DNA of 64,000 nt from Chryseobacterium sp. JV274 (lineage in GTDB: Bacteria; Bacteroidota; Bacteroidia; Flavobacteriales; Weeksellaceae), in NCBI RefSeq assembly GCF_903969135.1, contig NZ_LR824569.1, positions 4,423,001 to 4,487,000 of the forward strand, in the 5' to 3' direction. Below, in pieces: positions 15,551 through 23,706 of the stretch. The position numbers were made by a program, and so were the translations under genes. Numbering within the stretch: the first letter of the stretch is position 1; every line of letters starts with the position of its first letter. Under the pieces are notes generated by a model, which was not told the origin of the DNA, did not search any database, and saw only the letters and a program-made list of their open reading frames with translations.

Positions 15551-17638
15551 ATGAAAGCAATCATCGCAGAAAAACCGAGTGTCGCAAGAGAAATCGCACA
15601 ATTATTAGGAGCCCATGAAAAGAAAGATGGTTATTTATCCGGTAACGGCTATTGTGTCACCTGGGCATTAGGACATCTGATCGCATTAGGAATGCCAGAG
15701 GATTATGGTATAAGAGGCTTTAATAAAGCCTCTTTGCCTATCTTTCCGAACCCTTTTATTCTAGCTCTCAAAAAACTAAAGAAAGCAAAAGGCTATGAGC
15801 CCGATCCTTTGGCTTTAAAACAACTCAACACCATACAACAAGTCATCAGTCAATGCAGCAGTATTATTGTCGCAACAGATGCAGGAAGGGAAGGGGAGTT
15901 GATCTTCCGCTATATCTATCACTACATAGAATGCAACAAACCTTTCGAAAGACTCTGGATCAGCTCCCTTACCGAAAAGGCAATACAGGACGGATTTAAA
16001 AACCTTCAGCCAGGCGATGCCTTTGACGGTTTGTATCAAGCTGCTAAAGCCAGAAGCGAAGCAGACTGGCTGGTAGGAATCAATGCTACTCAGGCATTAA
16101 CCATCGCAGGAAACCAAGATGTTTATTCATTAGGCAGAGTACAAACACCAACTCTTGCTTTAATCTGTCAACGGTTTCTTCAGCATCAAAACTTCACTAA
16201 GCAAAAATACTTTCAGATTCAGCTGAGCCATCGAAAAGAATATACAGACTTCACCAACCTTTCACTATTACAATGGAAAGAAAAAAAGCAGGCAGAACAA
16301 ATCCAAAAATCAATAGAGCGGGAGGGAAAAGCTGTTGTAGAAGATGTATCCATTACAACAGTACAGGAGCAATCTCCGTTACTTTTCGACCTCACAGAAT
16401 TACAGAAAGAAGCCAACAGGAAACTGGGGCTTTCTGCTGATGAGGTTTTACAAACAGCCCAAAGCCTTTATGAGAAACAGTTCATCACTTACCCCAGAAC
16501 CGGCAGTAAGTATATTCCTGAAGATGTATGGACTGATATTCCTGAGCTGGTCAGAATACTGAATCAGACCGAACCCTTCAAAGCAGCCATAACCTATTTA
16601 AAATTTGGAAACTTCAACAAGCGGATCGTTAATGATCTAAAAGTTACCGACCATCACGGATTACTCATAACCACTAAAACACCTTCTGCACTTTGCACTA
16701 CGGAAAAAGCCATTTACGAGATGATTGCTTACCGTTTATTGGAATCCCTATCCCACACCTGTACAAAGCAAGTCACCCAAATCCAGATAAAAGTCCATCA
16801 TTACGAATTCCAGATCAATGGCTCAAAAATACTCAATCAAGGCTGGCGAGCCATCAAAGGCATTCTTTCTGACAATGAAAATTCTAATAATAAAGATGAA
16901 GCCCTTACTGAGCTTCCGGAATTCAAAATCGGAGATGAGCTGAAAATATCAAAAACAGAATTATTGGAAAAAGTAACGCAACCACCCAAGCTTTATACAG
17001 AAGCTGACCTCTTATCAGCGATGGAAAATGCTGGCAGATCTATGGAGAACAAAGAAGAACAGAAAGCACTATCCAATATCGGTATCGGAACACCAGCAAC
17101 AAGAGCTTCTATTATCGAAACGCTGCTCAGTAGAAACTATATCACCAGAAAAAGCAAAGCATTAATTCCTACCGATAAAGGCTTACAGGTTTACAACCTG
17201 GTCAAAGACAAAAAAATAGCCAATGTCCAGATGACCGCAGAATGGGAAATAATGCTTGATAAAATTGAAAAAAGAGAACTCAATAAAACTCAATTCATCA
17301 ACGACATCCAACACTATACAACTGAAATCACTAACGAACTCTTATCACTTCATATTCCCCGAGAAAATATTCCCCAACTAAAATGCCCCAAATGCCAACG
17401 ACATCATGTTAATATCAAAGACAAAATCATAAAATGTCCTGATGAAAAATGTAATTGGATTCTCTTCAGAACTATATGCGGAGTACAACTCAATATTAAA
17501 GATCTTACTTTACTGTTAACTCAAAACAAAACATCATTAATCAAAAATATGAAGAGTAAAAACGGTAGAAAGTTTGATGCTTTTATCATTCTAAAAAATG
17601 ATTTTAGTACATCATTTGAATTTAGAAGCGGGAATTAA
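15551..17638 (+). CDS. topB: Type IA DNA topoisomerase III
   Basis: A 695-aa topoisomerase. The Toprim domain opens with MKAIIAEKPSVAREIAQLLG and has DAGREGELIFR. The catalytic tyrosine is Tyr314 in FITYPRTGSKY, and a C-terminal zinc-ribbon-like part contains CPKCQRHHVN and CPDEKCNW. It relaxes or decatenates single-strand-containing DNA and is a standard ICE gene, thought to aid element replication or transfer. It is cotranscribed with the DUF3945 gene 20 bp upstream and ends in a hairpin terminator. The C-terminus beyond the zinc ribbon is short compared with chromosomal TopB. Confidence 0.95.
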   Translation: MKAIIAEKPSVAREIAQLLGAHEKKDGYLSGNGYCVTWALGHLIALGMPEDYGIRGFNKASLPIFPNPFILALKKLKKAKGYEPDPLALKQLNTIQQVISQCSSIIVATDAGREGELIFRYIYHYIECNKPFERLWISSLTEKAIQDGFKNLQPGDAFDGLYQAAKARSEADWLVGINATQALTIAGNQDVYSLGRVQTPTLALICQRFLQHQNFTKQKYFQIQLSHRKEYTDFTNLSLLQWKEKKQAEQIQKSIEREGKAVVEDVSITTVQEQSPLLFDLTELQKEANRKLGLSADEVLQTAQSLYEKQFITYPRTGSKYIPEDVWTDIPELVRILNQTEPFKAAITYLKFGNFNKRIVNDLKVTDHHGLLITTKTPSALCTTEKAIYEMIAYRLLESLSHTCTKQVTQIQIKVHHYEFQINGSKILNQGWRAIKGILSDNENSNNKDEALTELPEFKIGDELKISKTELLEKVTQPPKLYTEADLLSAMENAGRSMENKEEQKALSNIGIGTPATRASIIETLLSRNYITRKSKALIPTDKGLQVYNLVKDKKIANVQMTAEWEIMLDKIEKRELNKTQFINDIQHYTTEITNELLSLHIPRENIPQLKCPKCQRHHVNIKDKIIKCPDEKCNWILFRTICGVQLNIKDLTLLLTQNKTSLIKNMKSKNGRKFDAFIILKNDFSTSFEFRSGN

Positions 17639-17673
17639 TTTTAGGAAGCAACCGATGAGCTGCCTCTAAAATT
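17637..17673 (+). terminator. Terminator after topB
   Basis: AATTTTAG (17637-17644) pairs with CTAAAATT (17666-17673), with an inner GCA/TGC pairing. CTCATTTTT follows. The left arm overlaps the topB stop codon. Confidence 0.55.
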
Positions 17674-17868
17674 CTCATTTTTCCAATTCTAATCACCTTT
17701 TTAGTATTCATTATGTTTTAGCTCAGTATGGCTAGGATGTGGCTATCGTTTATTCAGTATCTAATTCTAGTAGTAACTCTTTTAAATCAAGATTTACTAT
17801 AAGTAATTTATACGGAGTGACATAAAATAAAACGAATTCTGAATTTTATTTTTCTCGTTATATTTTCA
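17674..17868. other. Upstream region of dndCDE
   Basis: Very AT-rich DNA with no ORF. It separates the ICE backbone genes from the Dnd cargo. Confidence 0.4.
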
Positions 17869-17893
17869 TAAATTTGACTGGCATATTGTGCCA
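17869..17893 (+). promoter_or_regulatory. dndCDE promoter -7 box and operator-like dyad
   Basis: TAAATTTG (17869-17876) matches TAnnTTTG. Immediately after it TGGCA-TATTG-TGCCA (17879-17893) forms a perfect dyad at the expected start site, 25 bp before the dndC ATG. No clear -33 TTTG was found. DndB is known as a repressor of dnd operons in other bacteria, so this dyad is a candidate operator for it; that link is inferred. Confidence 0.45.
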
Positions 17894-17917
17894 TAATCAT
17901 GCAATGAGAAAATTTTT

Positions 17918-19282
17918 ATGCAAAAGATAAAGAGCAGTAAAATAGAAGGAATTATTGAGCAGATCACTGATCAATATTTATATGCTGACAGAACTGAAAG
18001 ACCATGGATCATAGGATTCAGTGGAGGAAAAGACTCTACTGTACTACTCACCTTGGTTTGGATTGCTTTGCAGCGTATTAGAGAGCAACTTCCTCATCCA
18101 TTTCAATTAAGAAGGAAAGTATATGTAGTTTGTAATGATACAATGGTTGAAAATCCAATTTTGGCTGATTATGTGACTGATGTTCTAAAGAAAATTGAAG
18201 AGGAAGCACGAAATCAGGATCTACCCATATTTGTCAAAAGAACAACGCCAAAATTAGAAGAGACATTTTGGATAAACGTTATAGGAAAAGGTTACCCAGT
18301 GCCAAATAATTCATTTAGATGGTGTACGGATAAGTTAAAAATTAGACCTACTTCAAGTTTTCTTTTAGAGCAAATTGATGACATGGGTGAAGCTATAGTT
18401 TTACTGGGAACCCGATACGAAGAAAGTGCTACTAGAGAACGTTCTATACGTAAACATGAGGTTGCGGGTCGTAGATTATCGAAACATCAAACTTCTCCAA
18501 ATACTTATACATATGCGCCAATTAAGGAACTTCTATTACATGAAGTTTGGTATATCATAAACGCTGTACCATCGCCATGGGGCTTTGATAATTCAATTCT
18601 ATTTCAAATTTATGCAGATGCAAGTGCAGATGATTACGAGTGTCCTACTGTTATAACAGATAAAAAACATACATCCTGTGGACAAAGCCGCTTCGGTTGT
18701 TGGACATGTACTGTGGTGAAAAATGACAAATCAATGAATGCCCTTGTAAGTAATGGACGAAACTGGATGCAGCCACTGCTTGACTTTAGAAACCGTTTAG
18801 TGGAAGGTAGAAATTTACCTGAGAATCGAAAAGACACAAGAAGAAATGGAATGAAGGCTGTTAATGATGATGGTGAGAATAATGGTACTTATGACGAAGG
18901 ATATAGATATCGTATTTTGAAAGATTTGCTAACAGTGCAAAGAGATGTTCAGATTGATCGTCCAGATGTCACATTAATTAACAATCAAGAATTGATTGCA
19001 ATTCAAGTTATTTGGAACAGAGACCTTTATTTTGACCACACAGTAGGAGAAGTTTATAAAGAAATTTATGATAAAGAAATTAGCACTAATAATATAAAAA
19101 ATCTTGATAACACAGAAAAGAGAATCATCAGAGAGGTCTGTGAAGATGATATAAAATTTTATAATCTTATTGATAACTTGATCTCATTACAAGAGACTAA
19201 AACTTTGTTAATTTCAAAATACGGATTGCATAATGATATTGAAAGACGTATCGAGAAATTTGCAACAGGAAAGACATCATAG
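17918..19282 (+). CDS. dndC: DndC, phosphorothioation sulfurtransferase
   Basis: A 454-aa protein of the PAPS reductase/ATP-pyrophosphatase superfamily. The PP-loop SGGKDST lies at residues 35-41. Cysteines suited to the Fe-S cluster occur in FRWCTDKLK and in SCGQSRFGCWTC. In the Dnd pathway DndC activates DNA with ATP and takes sulfur from a cysteine desulfurase to replace a non-bridging phosphate oxygen. No dndA desulfurase is encoded nearby, so a host IscS/SufS enzyme must supply sulfur, as in several known systems. It is the first gene of dndCDE, 2 bp before dndD. Confidence 0.95.
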   Translation: MQKIKSSKIEGIIEQITDQYLYADRTERPWIIGFSGGKDSTVLLTLVWIALQRIREQLPHPFQLRRKVYVVCNDTMVENPILADYVTDVLKKIEEEARNQDLPIFVKRTTPKLEETFWINVIGKGYPVPNNSFRWCTDKLKIRPTSSFLLEQIDDMGEAIVLLGTRYEESATRERSIRKHEVAGRRLSKHQTSPNTYTYAPIKELLLHEVWYIINAVPSPWGFDNSILFQIYADASADDYECPTVITDKKHTSCGQSRFGCWTCTVVKNDKSMNALVSNGRNWMQPLLDFRNRLVEGRNLPENRKDTRRNGMKAVNDDGENNGTYDEGYRYRILKDLLTVQRDVQIDRPDVTLINNQELIAIQVIWNRDLYFDHTVGEVYKEIYDKEISTNNIKNLDNTEKRIIREVCEDDIKFYNLIDNLISLQETKTLLISKYGLHNDIERRIEKFATGKTS

Positions 19283-19284
19283 AA

Positions 19285-21375
19285 ATGAAAATTAGTAAAA
19301 TTAAGTTTAACAATTTCAGAATATATAAGGGCGAAAATGAAATAACTTTTCTCCCCAATCAACAGAATAAAAACATAAATATAGTTGCAGGTAAAAATGG
19401 TTTTGGTAAGACAACATTTTTAACTTCTTTAATATGGTGTTTTTACGGAAAAATGATGGTTGAAGTTGAAGAAAAATATAAAAAAGATATTAAAAATGCT
19501 GGGGGGTATGAAAAATTTCTAAATACTTTGCTAAATCGTGATATTAAGAATGATTTTGAACAAAGTAATTTAAATGATTCGAGTCTGTCAATGGAAGTCG
19601 AACTTTCTGATATTTCAATTCCTTCCTTGCCCTGCGAGCGTGTTCTCATAAAAAGGTCCTATAACCTATCAACTGAAAATGAAATTTTAGAAATCTATAT
19701 TGATGGATTAGAAAATGAATTAGCTAAAGAAGTTGGTTTAGAGCTGTTTATCAATGACTTTATTTTACCCAGAGAAATAGCTAAATTCTTTTTCTTTGAT
19801 GCAGAAAAGATTGTAACATTGGCGGAAGCCAAATCAAAATCTGAATTGAAAAATCTCAGTAGGGCTTACTCTGAAGTGTTGGGAATTAAAAAATACGAAG
19901 ATCTTAAAAAAAACCTAGAGACTTTGCTTGTGAAACTTCGTCGAAACGGTGCTAAGCCTGATCAGCAGATCAAACTTCAACAATTAATAGAAAAAGAAAA
20001 AGAGTTAAAATCTTTAACTGAACTTTGTTTAGAGAAAAAAACTGAGATTGAAAAGGAGATTTTATCTTATTCTAATCAAAGCGATTCATTACAGGAGAAG
20101 CTTATCAGAGAGGGAAGTGGTATAACTTTAGAAGAGTTGACACAGCTTAAATTAGAACAGGAGCTATTAAAAAAAGATTCCGATGAGATTCGTGGACGAT
20201 TAAAAAAGATGATTGATCTTGTTCCAATTGTAATGGCAGGACAAAAGTTAGTTGAATTGAGTGACCAATTAGAAAGTGAAAGTTTTGCAGATTCCAATTT
20301 CAATATTAATATTGATGAAAACCCACTACTTAAAAAATCTATTCTTAATAAATTACAATCATTAAATATCAATATTTCCAAAGGCAATGAGATTATTAAA
20401 TTGTTTCAGGATTCTTTAGAACAATATACAATTAAAAGTAACGAGGAAACATCTATTCTACTTGATTATACTCCTGAACAGGCACGTGCTGTAAAAGCAA
20501 TTATAGACAACGTCAAGAATGGTTTTAATATCCAATTTCAAAATATTGTCAGAGAAGAAAAAAATAACAAGCTTGCAACATCAAAAGTGTTTTATAAAAT
20601 AAAGCAAGCTGAGGCTAGAAAAGGAAATGCGGTTGCTCAAAAACTCCGGGAAGAAAAATCAAAAGTAGATCAAAGAATTCTTCAGTTGTCACAAGAGAAA
20701 GGAGGAATAATTGAAGAGTTAAATTCATTGGAGTCGCAGGTTGCAATCAACAGTAGAGTGCTTTCTGAATATGAAAAGAATTTTAAATTAGTTGAGGCTG
20801 ACATTGCTAAAAGTGAAGTTACTGAAAAATTGTTACTTAAAATATCAAAAATTATTCAAAGAGTAAAAGAAGATAAGAAATATTCTCTTCAAAAATCAAT
20901 TCTTTTAGGTCTGAAGAAAATTATGCATAAAAATGATTTTGTTCATAACGTAAAGGTCAATGTTTATGATGATATAATGGATATTGATTTATTAGATTCT
21001 AATGACAAAATAATTGACAAAGAATCATTATCAAAAGGAGAACAGCAGCTTTATGCCACTGCTTTACTAAAAGCTTTAGTAGATGAATCTGGTATTAAAT
21101 TTCCTGTTTTTATTGACAGTCCACTACAGAAGTTTGATAAATTCCATTCTCAAAACATAATTAGGGAGTTTTATCCATCTATTTCAGATCAAGTGGTTTT
21201 ATTCCCACTTCTAGAAAAAGAATTGTCTGAGATGGAATATAAAACCTTGCAGCCACATGTCAATAAAGTTTATGTTATTGACAGTGAAAATGGTGCTTCA
21301 AAATTCAAATTTTTGAAACAAGATCAATTATTTATTGAAATTAAAAACGACGAAGATTATGTTCACTCAAATTAA
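19285..21375 (+). CDS. dndD: DndD, SMC/SbcC-like ATPase of the phosphorothioation complex
   Basis: A 696-aa protein with Walker A GKNGFGKT at residues 36-43. Long heptad-like coiled-coil segments follow (about 210-280 and 430-530). The ABC signature LSKGEQQLYATAL and Walker B FPVFIDSPLQKFD are at the C-terminus. This is the SbcC/RecN architecture of DndD, which hydrolyses ATP and probably nicks or opens DNA while DndC inserts sulfur. No hook zinc motif was seen. It overlaps the dndE start by 17 nt, so translation is coupled. Confidence 0.95.
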   Translation: MKISKIKFNNFRIYKGENEITFLPNQQNKNINIVAGKNGFGKTTFLTSLIWCFYGKMMVEVEEKYKKDIKNAGGYEKFLNTLLNRDIKNDFEQSNLNDSSLSMEVELSDISIPSLPCERVLIKRSYNLSTENEILEIYIDGLENELAKEVGLELFINDFILPREIAKFFFFDAEKIVTLAEAKSKSELKNLSRAYSEVLGIKKYEDLKKNLETLLVKLRRNGAKPDQQIKLQQLIEKEKELKSLTELCLEKKTEIEKEILSYSNQSDSLQEKLIREGSGITLEELTQLKLEQELLKKDSDEIRGRLKKMIDLVPIVMAGQKLVELSDQLESESFADSNFNINIDENPLLKKSILNKLQSLNINISKGNEIIKLFQDSLEQYTIKSNEETSILLDYTPEQARAVKAIIDNVKNGFNIQFQNIVREEKNNKLATSKVFYKIKQAEARKGNAVAQKLREEKSKVDQRILQLSQEKGGIIEELNSLESQVAINSRVLSEYEKNFKLVEADIAKSEVTEKLLLKISKIIQRVKEDKKYSLQKSILLGLKKIMHKNDFVHNVKVNVYDDIMDIDLLDSNDKIIDKESLSKGEQQLYATALLKALVDESGIKFPVFIDSPLQKFDKFHSQNIIREFYPSISDQVVLFPLLEKELSEMEYKTLQPHVNKVYVIDSENGASKFKFLKQDQLFIEIKNDEDYVHSN

Positions 21376-21772
21376 AACGAGCAGAGAGAATAAGGATATT
21401 GTTGCTCAACTTACTCGCAGACTCAATTTAGGAGCTGAAAACATAATTGCCCGTATGGCGTATTCATTTTCACTCTCAAAGAATAGAAGGTTGGACTTAA
21501 ATGGTTTAGCTGATTCAGGAGGTAAAGAATATTCAAGGTCTGTTTTGTTTGGTGACCATGATGATTTATATATAGGATTACTTTGTACTCATTATAGTAT
21601 TTACAAAACGGACAAAGATCTAGGTAAGTATGTAAAACTTCATATTGATGATGGGCTACAATTAATAAACGAGGAATTACAAAAGGCAAATAATATTGAT
21701 GGTTTTGATTTTTTAGTGGAGCTGATTTCTTCTAATCTTAGCACTTCATCTGATCTATTTAAAGAGAAATGA
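21359..21772 (+). CDS. dndE: DndE, small DNA-binding subunit
   Basis: A 137-aa protein starting MFTQIKTSRENKDIVAQLTR and continuing RRLNLGAENIIARMAYSFSL, the typical DndE N-terminal helical pattern. I chose ATG 21359, overlapping dndD by 17 nt, rather than the in-frame ATG at 21335, because the extra eight residues do not fit the family. DndE is a small oligomeric protein that binds nicked DNA in the modification complex. The gene ends before a 19-bp hairpin shared with the converging dndB gene. Confidence 0.9.
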   Translation: MFTQIKTSRENKDIVAQLTRRLNLGAENIIARMAYSFSLSKNRRLDLNGLADSGGKEYSRSVLFGDHDDLYIGLLCTHYSIYKTDKDLGKYVKLHIDDGLQLINEELQKANNIDGFDFLVELISSNLSTSSDLFKEK

Positions 21773-21820
21773 TTAATGAAACTGAGGTAGTAAATTATTT
21801 GTCAATGACAATATTTAAGA

Positions 21821-21864
21821 TGAATACAGAAGACTATTAATAATTTAATAGTCTTCTGTATTCA
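21821..21864. terminator. 19-bp perfect hairpin between converging dnd arms, overlapping the dndB 3' end
   Basis: Arms 21821-21839 and 21846-21864 are perfect reverse complements around a 6-nt loop (ATAATT). The right arm and part of the loop encode the last residues of DndB and the left arm holds its stop codon. It probably terminates dndCDE and the leftward dpt-dndB transcript. It may also block read-through antisense RNA. Confidence 0.75.
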
Positions 21865-23066
21865 TTTACATCCTGTTTGTTCTTAATTTCATCCAAATCC
21901 ATCAAACCCATAGAAATTAATAGAATATTTTTAATCCGGGTTTTACCAATTCCCGAAAGTTGAAAAAATGGGCTATTAAAATTTATATTTGTTGTTTTTG
22001 AAAATAAATTATTTACCTCGTAGCTAAAATAACTAACACTAATATCTTTTTCTTTTTCTATTTTTTGTAAAATCTTTTTTAAAACAATAAATTGAACTTG
22101 GATTCCAACGGTTTTAAACAAAATAGGACTTGACTGGAATAAAACATTATAAGTAGCTTTAAAGAAATTAAGTAGTATAGTATAAATTAGAAGATCATTA
22201 TTTTCAATATAATATTTTCTCAAAGGAGCACTACTTTTAACTTCATTTAAAATAATTCTTGATCTTTCGTTTTCAAACTTAATTTGTAATTCATCTCGAT
22301 CTCTTTTGGCATTGTTCGTTATTAAAGATAAAATTCCTTCTACTATTGCTGCTGTTGAGATCTTCCATTCATTGGAGTTTACACCAGAGATCTTTTCTAT
22401 TATTTCGTCACTATTTGCTGCTAGCAAAATATGACCTTTAAAAATCGATTTATCATCAAGATTCAATTTCCTAGTCAAAAATACTGCTAGTTTTTCAGGA
22501 GACCACTTATCTGCTTCATCATCATTTAAATCATATCCATACAATTCGTAAGCTAAACTTTTATCAACTTTACGTTGATTCATATTGATCGTTGCAAAAA
22601 TATATGCCTGATATGGATTAGGTAAATCTAAATAAAGAGTACATATTAATTCATAATTTTTTTGCTCATCGACATCAAGATGCTTAAAGCTAAATAAACG
22701 ATGCTGACCATCGATAACAGTGCCGTTTACTTGTAATTTAGGTATTTCTAAATAGTTTTCATTACTATCACTAATAATTTTCCATTGTTCATCTTCTGGT
22801 AAATTTCGTGTATTTCCGGCAATAATTATTGAGTTAGGTAAAGCACTTTCTGAACTTTTCAAGAATTTTGAAATTTCTCTTCCTCTTCCTTCATCAAATC
22901 GTCTTTGGATACCTTCATTTCTAAATTTACCGCCTTCCAAGCTTAAGTAATATGGTTCAGATTCAACTATTTGTAATAATTCAAAAGCTGAAATTTTAAA
23001 AACGTAAAAAGTTCCTAAAGGTTGTTTAATTTCTAAAATGTTATATTTATTTGACATTATACTCAA
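21837..23066 (-). CDS. dndB: DndB, DGQHR-domain regulator or auxiliary protein of phosphorothioation
   Basis: A 409-aa protein with the family-defining motif in VIDGQHRLFSF (residues 119-123). The N-terminal pattern PLGTFYVFKISAFELLQIV and RGREISKFL fits DndB/DGQHR proteins. DndB acts as a repressor of dnd genes and influences the modification level in known systems. Unusually, it is separated from dndCDE and sits last in the opposite, dpt-side operon. Its start overlaps the membrane-protein gene by 4 nt (ATGA-type). An alternative start is Met4 at 23057. The stop codon lies in the shared hairpin. Confidence 0.88.
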   Translation of the reverse strand: MSIMSNKYNILEIKQPLGTFYVFKISAFELLQIVESEPYYLSLEGGKFRNEGIQRRFDEGRGREISKFLKSSESALPNSIIIAGNTRNLPEDEQWKIISDSNENYLEIPKLQVNGTVIDGQHRLFSFKHLDVDEQKNYELICTLYLDLPNPYQAYIFATINMNQRKVDKSLAYELYGYDLNDDEADKWSPEKLAVFLTRKLNLDDKSIFKGHILLAANSDEIIEKISGVNSNEWKISTAAIVEGILSLITNNAKRDRDELQIKFENERSRIILNEVKSSAPLRKYYIENNDLLIYTILLNFFKATYNVLFQSSPILFKTVGIQVQFIVLKKILQKIEKEKDISVSYFSYEVNNLFSKTTNINFNSPFFQLSGIGKTRIKNILLISMGLMDLDEIKNKQDVNEYRRLLNY

Positions 23067-23695
23067 GTTTTAAAATTTTCTAAATTACCATTAAGATTAC
23101 TTTCTTGTTTATCTTTTGCTTCTGCGGTATTAAGTTCGGAAGTATTAGCATCTCCTCCCATTATACTTTCATAATTTTTTATATAATTTGAAAGAATTTT
23201 GTTTCTTACATTCGAGACCCACCATACAAAATAGGCAAATAATAGCAGAATTGTGGAAAAAAATATTTTTAGCAAATCAATTTCAAATAAATAATTAATA
23301 AGTATCCAAAGTATAAAAGATATAATCAAGGCACTTAATCCGAACATTCTTACACCCTTTTTCAAGTTTTCTAGCTCTTCAAAATTTAGATTAAAATTCT
23401 TGGTTTCTTTTCCAATATTTTTTCTAGATATAAAGATTAACTCAATAACTGATGCTGTTACTAATGCCAATCCAGTACTTGAAATATTAAAACAAGAATT
23501 TGTAACTTTACTATGATCAAATTTGCAACTTAAACAAAAATCTATTGAAAACAATTCTGTAATTACTCCAAAAGTTCCGACCAAAACGATCACTACAAAA
23601 AAGTATAAGACATATGAAGGTGCTTTCCAAGCTTCGTTAAATCTTTCATAAAGAAAATTACCAAGTAATTTCCAATCTCTACGTTTGTTTTCCAT
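23063..23695 (-). CDS. Four-helix membrane protein within the dpt-dndB operon (unrecognised)
   Basis: A 210-aa protein not recognised from any described Dnd or Dpt component. Four hydrophobic stretches are visible: about residues 27-46 (YVLYFFVVIVLVGTFGVI), 72-90 (STGLALVTASVIELIFI), 115-133 (MFGLSALIISFILWILI) and 138-158 (LLKIFFSTILLLFAYFVWW). A Cys pair CLSCKFD lies between the first two. The C-terminal tail is hydrophilic and acidic/Asn-rich. It overlaps dndB by 4 nt and follows dptH by 11 nt, so it is firmly part of the operon. A membrane anchor or effector for the restriction arm is a possible role. I do not assign one. Confidence 0.8.
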   Translation of the reverse strand: MENKRRDWKLLGNFLYERFNEAWKAPSYVLYFFVVIVLVGTFGVITELFSIDFCLSCKFDHSKVTNSCFNISSTGLALVTASVIELIFISRKNIGKETKNFNLNFEELENLKKGVRMFGLSALIISFILWILINYLFEIDLLKIFFSTILLLFAYFVWWVSNVRNKILSNYIKNYESIMGGDANTSELNTAEAKDKQESNLNGNLENFKT

Positions 23696-23706
23696 GATTA
23701 ATATAG

